This document shows positions 56,747 through 64,000 of a stretch of 64,000 nucleotides of DNA, piece after piece. The position numbers and the translations under genes were made by a program. Source of the DNA: Branchipolynoe longqiensis (lineage: Eukaryota > Annelida > Polychaeta > Phyllodocida > Polynoidae); the NCBI GenBank assembly GCA_030323885.1, contig CM059192.1:65736977-65800976 (forward strand). Reading direction: 5' to 3'. Position 1 is the first letter of the stretch, and the number at the start of each line of letters is the position of its first letter. The notes beneath the pieces were generated by a model. It ran no database searches. It was not told the origin of the DNA and saw nothing but the letters and a program-made list of their open reading frames with translations.

Positions 56747-57699
56747 AAGGCCCTACGTCACACTACGACGTATGGTGGCAGCGTGTGCATAATGTGTCAA
56801 AATTATTTGAAAATCAAAATAGGTTGGCATACGGCAAACTTTTTGCACCGCGGGTTGTGCCAGCAACGTATGAAGCATACACACAGCGTATGGCTGGTGT
56901 ATGTCTACCGTATATCAACGTATGCAATGCGTATGACGCCGTATACTCGGCGTATTGGGACTATTTTGACGGTTGGAGGTGACAGGTCTAGCGTATGAGT
57001 AACCTATGCCGACATATGGCCACCGTATGCCTAGTGTAGCAGCGTAGCAGTGTATGAGTAGCGTGTACTCAACGTATTCAAAACTTATGCGTAACGTATG
57101 CAAAGCGTATGATGACGTATAAAACTCGGTACTGATGCTGGAACTGTAGATGGAGTGCCTGGACATCCATCCTGCCTGAGCAACCGAGCAGGTCTGCCAG
57201 AAAAAGCCTGGGGGTGCCTTTATATACCGAGAGGCAACACGCCTGGCATACGCTGGGCATACGCTGGGCATATGCTAGGAATACGGTAGGGGTACGCCAG
57301 CACACGCTAGGGGCATGCTTGCACACATTACCCATACGCTAGGCATACGCTACATACACCAGAGATACGCGGAGGGCGCCGGCTCAACGTACGGCTAACC
57401 TATGCTAACCTATGCCGACCTACCCCTAACATATGCCTAACATATCCCTAATGTACGTCGACGTACAATGAGCGTATGAGAAACATATGAACCATATGCC
57501 GGCATAGGTTGAACATTTTGAACATGCACAAACATTTGTTGGTGGCTCGACCTACGCTGATCTATGCCGACCTACCCCAAGCCTACTCGACATATGCCCA
57601 ACCTATGCGTAACCTATGACGCCGTATCCCGACATGTTGGCCAAAAATCGCATACGTCGGCATACGCTAACGCCATATGTCGTAGTGTGACAGCCCCTT
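56747..57699. mobile_element. Foldback element FB15, CGTCACACTACGACGTATGG termini, 953 bp
   Basis: AAAGGCCCTACGTCACACTA-CGACGTATG and its inverted copy CATATGTCGTAGTGTGACAG-CCCCTTT, flanked by TA. The arms are saturated with CGTATG, CATACG and ACCTATGC words. A non-repetitive middle (57115-57235) separates the arms. Largest of its class in the window. Confidence 0.85.
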
Positions 57700-58480
57700 T
57701 AGCTTCCCCCCTATATGTGTCTCACAGCGCATTGTACCTACTACTTCCTGTTCGGTGTAAGCAAGCCAAGATATTCCTTCATGGTGGGAAGTTTGCATAA
57801 AGTGATGTGCTCCTTTTCTTTTAGACCTATGTTGGTGTCAAATAGCCACAGCCAACACGCCTAGGATGAACATTCCATGGTTGTCGGGAGCCCTGGGATG
57901 AGGACGGGGAAGGGGAGGGGGAAGGGGAAGGGGAAGGGGAGAGGAAGGGATGCATGGGGCAGGTATTTATTTAGTTTATGAAGTCATGGAGAGGTCCCCC
58001 CCCCCCCCCCCCCCGCCCACGCATCAAACATATGGTGGCTAAGAACACAGCTGTTTGAACAGTCATGTCACCAGTGTGTCCTCTCGAAGCCACCCATGTC
58101 GTAGAGTTAGTTAATGGCATGGGGAGTTTATTTTTCTTCTACAAGTTAAACAACAAAAAGTGTTTAAAAAAAAGTAAAATAAGTTTGAGAAACAAGTTTA
58201 AAAAAAAGTTCTTAACTTAAAAAACCCAGGTTAACACAACTTATACAAGTTAAAAAAAAAAAAAGGACAAAAGCCGGGCAGTAGGGATGGAGGTGGGTGG
58301 GTAGGTGGGTTGAGAGGCGTGTCTTTGGGGTGGTGGTGGGGGGGGGGGGGTAGGAGGAACCAGTTCTAAAATCCGCCAGCGATAGGCCTAAGTAAATCGG
58401 AGACCGTAGAACTAACGCTATTAAACTAAAGCAATGTGGTGGTGATCACTTATCTTTTAAATTACATTTTTTTAAATAAA
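57700..58480. other. Intergenic 3' of the minus-strand gene
   Basis: (GGGGAA)n at 57905-57950, C18-like run at 57998-58015, A-rich stretch to 58270 and a G-run at 58338. No gene recognised. Confidence 0.5.
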
Positions 58481-58482
58481 TA

Positions 58483-58488
58483 TTTATT
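58483..58488 (-). terminator. Possible polyadenylation signal
   Basis: AATAAA on the - strand, 24 bp beyond the stop codon at 58512-58514. A 3' UTR this short is unusual, so a more distal signal may be used. Confidence 0.3.
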
Positions 58489-58511
58489 TTATTTTATACA
58501 AAACGCTGCGC

Positions 58512-59121
58512 TCACAACACAGTCTCCTTCTCCACGGCGACGTCGTCGTCGATCTCGACGTAGACGTTGCCCTTGTGGTAACGGGTCTTCCGGCCGTCGC
58601 CCTTCCTGTCCCCCTTGGCCGAGGCTGACGCCGCCTCCTCGGCCCCTCCCCCAGCCCCTCCCGCGGCCCCTCCCGCGGCCCCATCCCCGTCCCCATCCCG
58701 CGTGTTCGGGAAGCTGGTGGCCCGTTTCATGGGTCCGTTCGTGTACCGGGACACCTCCGAGTAGTCCGGCGGGCCGTGGCGCGACCAGTTGCCGCCGGTG
58801 GGGTTCACCAAGTGTCGCTTGATGGGCGAGTTTGGCAGCGACTTGGACTTGCGCATGCTCGCCTTGCACTGTCCGCTACCGCCGGGTTTGCTGTCACACG
58901 GCCAGTCGCTGGCCATGCCGGCCGGTTTGCCCCTGGAGCCCCGGCGCTGGACCGGCAGGCAAGCGGCCGTGTTGCCGCTATGCGGCCCGGCGAGCAGCCC
59001 ACTGGCACCGTTGTTCTTCCGCTCCTTGAGAATCTCAGCCTTCCAGCCGATGGCGGGAAGGGGCCCCTTGGGCCGTGAGTCCTTCCAGACAGTGTTCTTG
59101 TCGGGCGGAATGCCTTTGTCA
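58512..59121 (-). CDS. Last coding exon of an unidentified gene with PDZ-ligand-like C terminus
   Basis: On the - strand a good acceptor (pyrimidine-rich tract, CATTCATTTCAG, 59122-59133) leads into a frame of about 203 codons ending at TGA 58512-58514. The intron would fall after the second base of a codon. The protein part is hydrophilic: DKGIPPDKNTVWKDSRPKGP, then basic and serine-rich stretches with RKSKSLPNSPIKR (a likely phosphorylation/14-3-3-type context), PDYSEVSRYTNGPMKRATSF, a glycine/alanine/glutamate low-complexity segment, and YHKGNVYVEIDDD. It ends EKETVL, a class I PDZ-binding pattern (T at -2, L at 0). No membrane segment or enzyme motif is seen, so it reads like the cytoplasmic tail of a membrane protein or a scaffold tail. 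I cannot name the family. Upstream exons would lie beyond the retroelement or outside the window. Confidence 0.7.
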
Positions 59122-59159
59122 CTGAAATGAATGAGGCGGTTGGGGAAGGTTGGTATGAG

Positions 59160-59260
59160 GTAAATATATATATATATATATTGCGGCATATATAAGCTAT
59201 GCACATGATTTGTTTTGAGGGTGTGTCTGTCCTTGCAACATTTGAGGTAATATCGCGACG

Positions 59261-59297
<37 letters not shown>
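59160..59297. repeat. (TA)n microsatellites and SINE-tail scrap
   Basis: TA runs at 59163-59180 and 59264-59297 flank a minus-strand SINE tail (TGTCCTTGCAACATTTGAGG-TAATATCGCGACGG, 59226-59260). It lies in the intron next to the last exon. Confidence 0.7.
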
Positions 59298-59303
<6 letters not shown>

Positions 59304-59376
59304 GCGAACAGGGAATGAGAGAAAAGACTAGGCTCGGTTTGGGTTGAGTTTATTTTCTCTGGTAGGAAATATATGC
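59298..59376. repeat. Direct repeat, copy 1 of candidate split direct repeats
   Basis: AATAAGCGAACAGGGAATGA through TGGTAGGAAATATATGCC. About 95% identical to 59580-59659. Confidence 0.85.
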
Positions 59377-59579
59377 CCTACCGGAAGTAAAAAGAAAATT
59401 TTGAAGTGAGGCAAGAGGCAGACGGTGCCGGTGCCGAGGTCGGGAGCGGAGAGAGTGCCCAGACCAGGGTTCTGCTCAGAGTCATGGTGGTGGATAGATG
59501 GGGGGGGCCCAGAAGGGGCCCCCGGAAACATTATGGTCTATTCTTTATTTATATTCACATAATCACTTAGATAGCACAT

Positions 59580-59659
59580 AAATAAGTGAACAGGGAATGA
59601 GAGAAAGGACTAGGCTTGGTTTGGGTTGAGTTTATTTTCTCTGGTAGGAAATATATGCC
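59580..59659. repeat. Direct repeat, copy 2 of candidate split direct repeats
   Basis: AATAAGTGAACAGGGAATGA through TGGTAGGAAATATATGCC. The YR frame ends 35 bp away. About 200 bp lie between the two copies. Confidence 0.85.
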
Positions 59660-59693
59660 AAACATCCCAAGGATGCCGCCAAGCCAACCAAGC

Positions 59694-60613
59694 CTAGAGT
59701 TCAGGAGGGGGGGCCGAGGCCGAAATGGAGGCCAAGGCGGATGCCACCCTCATATCGTTCATGATGCGGACACTCAGGGGGGACTTTAGGTAGAGGAAAA
59801 CTGTGTCGCTCGACCAGTCTCCCCGAGTCCTTAGTTCCTCAATTGTAGCTCCGCAGAGCGACAGGTACGTGCACCCACCCCGGCGGAGCGAGTGTGACGA
59901 GATAGTGAGTGGGTCGAGTCCGACCTCTGCTGAGAAATGTTTGAGTGTCGCCTGGTAGATGGTGTACAACATCGGGAAGGAAGGGCCGTCGGCCGAAGGG
60001 AGGCGGAAGGCCATGGCCTCCGGTGCTGCTGGAATCTGTCGGAAGTGCTTCTCTGTCCAGAAGACAGCGCAGAGCGCAGGATCGGGGCACCTCGCGACCG
60101 GGATCTCTAGGATCCGCTCCCGGAACTGGATGGTTTTGGACCGCCGGACGCTGATGACCATGCCCCAATCCAGGAAACGGAAGTCCCGCCGCCTGAGCGC
60201 GGATTCGGATGATGTTATCTGGCACTTCCGGAGCAGCCCAAGGAAGCTGCAAAGGACGCCGGCCCGCCAGGCCATATGCCCCAATGTGGCAGAGAGTCGT
60301 TCGAAGATCTGCAACAGTATCCCCGGCAGGAGGGGGGAGGCCTGGCGGGGGGGGCACCCCTCTCTCGCTTGATCCCCTTTAGAGTGGTGGCGAGATCAAA
60401 GTGTGTATAGTCTATAGGCGGGGCGCCCTCCTGTTTGAGGAAGTAGTTGAGGCCACTCAGGTAGTTCGTGACCGATGAGAACTTCATGGATCTGGCGAGC
60501 CAGACCGCATAGAGGCCCACCTGTGCCGTGGGGCAGGGGGTGGGGGCGAATTCGCCGTCAAACTCCCCGATGAACTCGAGGTACCTCCGGATCTGCATTG
60601 ATCTAGTCGTCAC
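59694..60613 (-). CDS. Tyrosine recombinase, frameshifted
   Basis: The enzyme would integrate circular retroelement DNA by strand exchange through a catalytic tyrosine. The N-terminal SAM-like part is in one frame (60613 or ATG 60598 down to about 60355: MQIRRYLEFIGEF, SSVTNYLSGLNYFLKQ, LKGIKRERG). The catalytic part is in another (60340 down to TAG 59694): an arginine in LRRRDFRFLDWG, HSLRRGG (H-x-x-R), GDWSSDTVFLYL (W and the nucleophile Y). The switch coincides with a run of eight C on the - strand (60347-60354); six would restore one continuous frame. So it is a homopolymer indel, an assembly error, or, less likely, programmed slippage. The N-terminal frame overlaps the end of the RT frame by about 11 bases. 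Probably inactive. Confidence 0.85.
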
Positions 60614-62510
60614 GGAGTTCGGCGCGTAGAACTTCTTCTGGAATGCCTGCTTCTCCCTCTGCAGCCTCTGGACATCTGCAAGTAGAGCGGAAACAGTCAG
60701 GGGTGTGGTTGAAGACCTCCCTGCAGCACATCCTCCCAGCAGGGTCGGCTGCTCTCAGGCGCTCGAGGCCCCCGGGCTGGGGGAGTCTACTGAGGGCGTC
60801 GCATACAGTGTTCATTTCGCTCTTGATATAGACGGAGGCGAGGTCGAAGTTGTGCTCGACCGCCAGCCAGAAGAGTTGGCGGAGGAGGCCCATTATAGGG
60901 GGGCTCTTAGACCTGCCGCTGTTGACAGCCGAGAGGACAGTCGTGTTGTCTGTGACCATGACCACCGTTGTGTCCCTCCAGAGGTGGCCCCAGGTCTTGG
61001 CAGCGCTGAAGGCCGCCCACATTTCCTTGTAGTTGATATGGCCATCCCTATCAGGTGGTGGAGGGCAGTGGTGGTGGCCCAGGATATCGACCAGGGGGGC
61101 GTCATCCTGGTCCCTGAAGGTGCCAGCGACCCAGTCATCCCCATGGGTGGCACCGAAGCCCCAGTCGGAGGCGTCACTGTATGTGGATAGGTGAGGGGAG
61201 AAGCGGCCAAGAATCCTGGCCTTCCCGTTGAACCTGCTCGCGAAGTGGAACCACCAGTCGACGTCGTCCCTGAAGCCCTTGGAAAGGCGGATGCGGTGGT
61301 ATGGCTGATGGACACTGTTGATACTGTCGTACAGTCTACGGCAGAAAGTCCTTCCGCCCCTGACCACCTTGCTGCAGTGGGCTAGGAGTCCCCCGAGCCG
61401 CTCGAGGTCCCATTTGGTGACCTTGCGGCGGCCCCTGGTTTCATCCAGGACAGTGATGAGGCGGTCGAGCTTGTCCCAGGGGAGGCTCATCTCAAGCGTC
61501 ACCCTATTGATGTCAATGCCCAGGAAGCGAGCCGTAGTGCAGGGAGAGACGACCTTCCTGTAGCTGATGAAGAAGCCAAGCCGTCTTATGATGGCGAGCA
61601 GGGTGCGTTGGTGTGCACATCCATCCTCGTATGTGGGGGAGATGAGGCAGAAGTCGTCGGGGTAGTTCACGACTCGGGTCACGCCCTCCCGTGTAGCACA
61701 GCGGACTATGAGGTCGGATATCTTACTGAAAACATAGGGGCTCGAGGACAGGCCCATGCAAAGCCTGTTGTCCTCGAGGTAGGTGCAGGGGAGGCCCCGC
61801 TGGTGGTCGAATTCCCAGTGAAGACCTTGACGGTCGCGGTCGGTGGGGTGGATGCAGACTGCCCTGTAAGCATCCTTGATGTCCACTGTCGAGAGGTAGT
61901 CCCCCCTCTCCATGCGGTCCGCGACGTCATCCACACTGTTGTAAGAGAATTTTACTGCCACCTCCCCCGTACAGTTGTTGACCGAGGCACCCTTAGGCTG
62001 GCTGCAGTCTACTATGCTGCGAATCCCGCCCCCATCCTTTGGGATGCAGAATATATCATGAACGCAGCTGGGTCGGTCCTCCAGTACGGTAATGCAGCCT
62101 CGGGCGATCTCGCCTCGGAGCCTTTCGCTGATGGTGGCGTGGCTCGTCGGGTCCCGGACCTTATGGTGCCGGGAGTCGTATCGTAGGTCGCATGAGGGGT
62201 TGATGACCTGGAAGCCGAAGGCAGCTCCCCTGAGGAGGTACTCCCAGTCAGGGTCAGTATCACCCCTGAGGGATAGTTCACAGAACATCCGGCAGGGGAG
62301 GAGTTGGGCGGGGCTGCCAGCAATCACATGGGCACAGTGACAGGCCCCCCCACACAGCTGTCGTCTACTCGGACCACAACACCGGGTCCCCCCCGAGGCT
62401 TGATCATGGTGAGGTTGAAAACATGGCGGTCCCCCGAAGGTGCAGGTTCTCCAACAAAGGCCACATGCAGCCAATCGGAGTCGCTCGCCTGGCCGCTGCC
62501 GACCCAACAT
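60603..62510 (-). CDS. Reverse transcriptase-RNase H of the YR retroelement
   Basis: This protein copies element RNA into DNA. The frame is open for 635 codons, but recognisable homology begins around codon 61 (62330). Key sites: IFCIPKDGGGIRSIVDCSQP (fingers), VDIKDAYR with catalytic D210, GLSSSPYVF (motif B, 253-261), YPDD at 283-286 (motif C, with P where most relatives have another residue), FLGIDIN (330-336), then RNase H: YSDASDWGFGA (D446), NYKEMWAAF (E496), VMVTDNTT (D521) and CDALSRLP (D571). All catalytic acids are present. No methylase-like domain follows; only about 60 cysteine- and glutamate-rich residues remain before TAG at 60603. An in-frame ATG suited to start the RT is not obvious, so it may be made as a Gag-linked product or the 5' part may be decayed. 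Confidence 0.9.
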   Translation of the reverse strand: MLGRQRPGERLRLAACGLCWRTCTFGGPPCFQPHHDQASGGTRCCGPSRRQLCGGACHCAHVIAGSPAQLLPCRMFCELSLRGDTDPDWEYLLRGAAFGFQVINPSCDLRYDSRHHKVRDPTSHATISERLRGEIARGCITVLEDRPSCVHDIFCIPKDGGGIRSIVDCSQPKGASVNNCTGEVAVKFSYNSVDDVADRMERGDYLSTVDIKDAYRAVCIHPTDRDRQGLHWEFDHQRGLPCTYLEDNRLCMGLSSSPYVFSKISDLIVRCATREGVTRVVNYPDDFCLISPTYEDGCAHQRTLLAIIRRLGFFISYRKVVSPCTTARFLGIDINRVTLEMSLPWDKLDRLITVLDETRGRRKVTKWDLERLGGLLAHCSKVVRGGRTFCRRLYDSINSVHQPYHRIRLSKGFRDDVDWWFHFASRFNGKARILGRFSPHLSTYSDASDWGFGATHGDDWVAGTFRDQDDAPLVDILGHHHCPPPPDRDGHINYKEMWAAFSAAKTWGHLWRDTTVVMVTDNTTVLSAVNSGRSKSPPIMGLLRQLFWLAVEHNFDLASVYIKSEMNTVCDALSRLPQPGGLERLRAADPAGRMCCREVFNHTPDCFRSTCRCPEAAEGEAGIPEEVLRAELRDD

Positions 62511-62758
62511 CGGACAGTGGGGGCGGGGCAGTCATCGGGGGCTGCGGCATCACGCCCACCGACATCAGGAGCAACAATAACAATGTCGCGTGTGGCGCTA
62601 ACGCTGCCACGGGCGGTGGTACTACCGTACCCATCACGAGCGGCGGTACTAACGTACCCACGGCTGTCATCAGAGGCAGCGGCATCGTGCCCAGGGCCAT
62701 CAAGTGGGGTGGGCATGGCCCCACCCCCCACCACGCCGGTATCACAACAAACCGTGTG

Positions 62759-63095
62759 GCCGGCGCCGGGGTCAAGGTCGGCCGAGGGGTTCGGCCAATC
62801 AGGACCGGTCATTCCCGGGGGAGTGCCCCCGCCCCCCCCCAACGCCCCGCCCACAGGTCAGAGCAGCATCACAGTAGGCCGTGCGACCCCCCCCCCCCCC
62901 CGGGTCAAGGTCGGTCGGGCGGCGGCCCAGCCAATCAGGGCCGTCCGGGGAAAGGGGCGCGTCCCCCGCAAGGACACAGGTCAGAGCAGCATCACAGTAG
63001 GCCGTGCGACCCCGCCTGGGGTCAAGGTCGGTCGGGCGGCGGCCCAGCCAACCAGGGCCGTCCGGGGCAGGGGGTGTGTCCCCCGCAGCGGGTTC
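62759..63095. repeat. 118-bp imperfect tandem repeat in the Gag-RT spacer
   Basis: GTCAGAGCAGCATCACAGTA-GGCCGTGCGACC and GGGTCAAGGTCGGTCGGGCG-GCGGCCCAGCCAA occur twice in tandem (about 62858 and 62982), with a partial third at 62766. Expansion here shortens or shifts the Gag C terminus. Confidence 0.85.
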
Positions 63096-63154
63096 GGGAA
63101 CGGGGTCAAGGACGTTGGAGGCAGCACAGGGGTAAACAGGGGCAGAGATTTGGG

Positions 63155-63856
63155 TCAACTCACTGGCTGCGGCACGGGTCTGGGGAGGTCCGGTGTCGTG
63201 TAGGCAGGCCCCGGGGCGGGCTCGGTGTCAGTCTTTGTGGCACTTCATCCGTTGGTGTGATTTTGCCCCGCACTTACTGCACCAGTGTCCATAGCCGCAC
63301 TCCTCCTCTGTCCGGCCGCATCCCAAGTCCTTATTCCATTGGAAACAAGCCCTCTTGCCATCCTTCTCTAGGCGTCGCGTCGAGCTGAAACGGGAGGATC
63401 CCGCTCCAGTTTTGCCCGTCCCACCCGCCTCATGCTCTCGTGGCCATAGAACATGGTGCTCGTGGCGTTGTACGCTTTCCCGAACGCGGCGAAGCCCAGG
63501 GTCTCGGCGAGTCTCCTGATCTCACAGTCGTAATCAACATGGACAGAGTCTTTGAACATGTCCGATTTTGCTTTCAGTGATATAAAGTGTAAGTGCTCCA
63601 TGAAAACCGTGCTATCTTTTTTCGTGGTTCCTTCTATGTCGAGGAACCACATGAGCGAGGCGCCATAGAGCTCATGAGCGTTGAGTTTACGGAGGTCTTT
63701 TTTCCCAGCAATGAAACGTTTAATCGACCACTTACTTCTCCGCCTCCTTGAACTGCTCCTTGATCGGCTCCTGGAGTCGGAGGAACTCCTGTTCCTCCCT
63801 TTCCGTCCCCTGGTCCTCGCACGGGAATGGAGCTCCCCGTAAGAGGAGTGTCCCAT
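63155..63856 (-). CDS. Gag-like protein with CCCH and CCHC zinc fingers, frameshifted
   Basis: Nucleic-acid-binding structural protein of the YR element. The first frame (ATG 63856 to TAG 63368) begins with an arginine/serine-rich stretch (SRSRSRSSSRRRR) and continues with a compact domain (LNAHELYGASLMWFLDI, HFISLKAKSDMFKDSVHVDY, AETLGFAAFGKAYN). The downstream frame (about 63370 to TGA 63155) encodes CFQWNKDLGCGRTEEECGYG-H, spacing C-x8-C-x6-C-x3-H, then CSKCGAKSHQRMKC, a C-x2-C-x4-H-x4-C knuckle. Finger pairs of this kind are common in Gag of DIRS-type elements. The two parts differ by one frame near 63365-63375, so this copy has a break, unless a programmed shift is used. Proline-rich tail follows the knuckle. 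Confidence 0.75.
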
Positions 63857-63898
63857 CCGCCTGGCCGGCCGTTGCTTTGGCGGGAGCGTGGGGTTTAA

Positions 63899-63918
63899 AA
63901 GACGTGTTTACAACACGT
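63899..63918. other. Short palindrome upstream of Gag
   Basis: ACGTGTTTACAACACGT can form a 7-bp-stem hairpin with loop TAC, 45 bp upstream of the Gag start. It could mark the element's 5' region or be incidental. Confidence 0.3.
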
Positions 63919-64000
63919 GAAGTCCTGTAAACGTAAACTGTTTATTTGGAAGGGATCCTTGTGACGTCATACAGGTAATGCGGTGGGGGGTGTTCGGATA

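Larger units (their letters stand above)
59298..63930 (-). mobile_element. Ngaro/DIRS-like tyrosine-recombinase retrotransposon, decayed
   Basis: On the - strand the order is Gag with zinc fingers, RT-RNase H, then a tyrosine recombinase overlapping the RT end. This layout defines YR retrotransposons, which copy by reverse transcription and integrate circular DNA by site-specific recombination. No methyltransferase domain follows RNase H, which favours Ngaro over DIRS or PAT. A pair of 78-bp direct repeats at the 3' end (59298-59376 and 59580-59659) fits the B1-A2-B2 part of split direct repeats, but I could not match A2 to the 5' end near 63.9 kb, which may lie beyond the window. It is in the same orientation as the 58.5-kb gene and could sit in one of its introns. 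Confidence 0.8.

Noticed and set aside
61608..62186. Plus-strand 192-codon frame
   Set aside because: Shadow of the reverse transcriptase on the - strand, whose catalytic motifs are clear.
62304..63388. Plus-strand frames of about 300 codons opposite the retroelement
   Set aside because: They mirror the Gag-RT spacer, which has a tandem duplication, and show no recognisable domain.

Overview
Kind of genome. This is eukaryotic, animal DNA: two protein-coding loci in 64 kb, long AT microsatellites, tRNA-derived SINEs, many inverted-repeat transposons, minisatellite arrays and a tyrosine-recombinase (YR) retrotransposon. The noggin protein is a clear bilaterian noggin but is not vertebrate-like in detail. 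A marine invertebrate is likely and a lophotrochozoan such as a mollusc is my best guess; that guess rests on repeat style only and is weak.

Layout. 0-3.1 kb: a foldback element, copies of a dispersed repeat (here called R1), a GC-rich stretch that could be the noggin promoter, and a candidate first intron. 3.1-4.0 kb: noggin on the + strand, complete in one exon. 4-24 kb: intergenic DNA dominated by AT palindromes, SINEs, three pogo-like MITEs, foldback elements and simple repeats. 24.8-26.7 kb: a 38-bp minisatellite. 28-31.4 kb: nested and related MITEs and foldback elements. 32.7-37.1 kb: a 54-bp satellite of about 80 units, open in reading frame on both strands because 54 is divisible by three. 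37.4-57.7 kb: about ten more foldback elements mixed with SINEs and simple repeats. 58.5-59.1 kb (- strand): the last coding exon of a gene I cannot name, ending in a PDZ-ligand-like tail. 59.3-63.9 kb (- strand): a degenerate Ngaro/DIRS-like retroelement with Gag (CCCH plus CCHC zinc fingers), RT-RNase H and a tyrosine recombinase, at least two of them frameshifted.

What stands out. Fifteen inverted-repeat elements, about 8-9 kb in total, share one unusual architecture: a terminal word (for example CCTGTCACACTACGAC, GTGTTCACACGGGC, or GGATTCCATATACGCG) and arms built from permuted copies of a 6-12-nt word. Several fall into clear families with matching interiors, and one family carries a SINE-tail insertion at the same internal site in both copies, so these are real mobile elements and not chance palindromes. 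The SINEs also look modular: two tRNA-like heads share one body, two tails share one head, and very short tails are cut at a recurrent point. CTCF-like motifs and GC islets recur through the intergenic DNA around noggin.

Limits. All similarity was judged by eye. Boundaries of repeats are accurate to about 5-20 bp. Superfamily labels for non-autonomous elements are inference.
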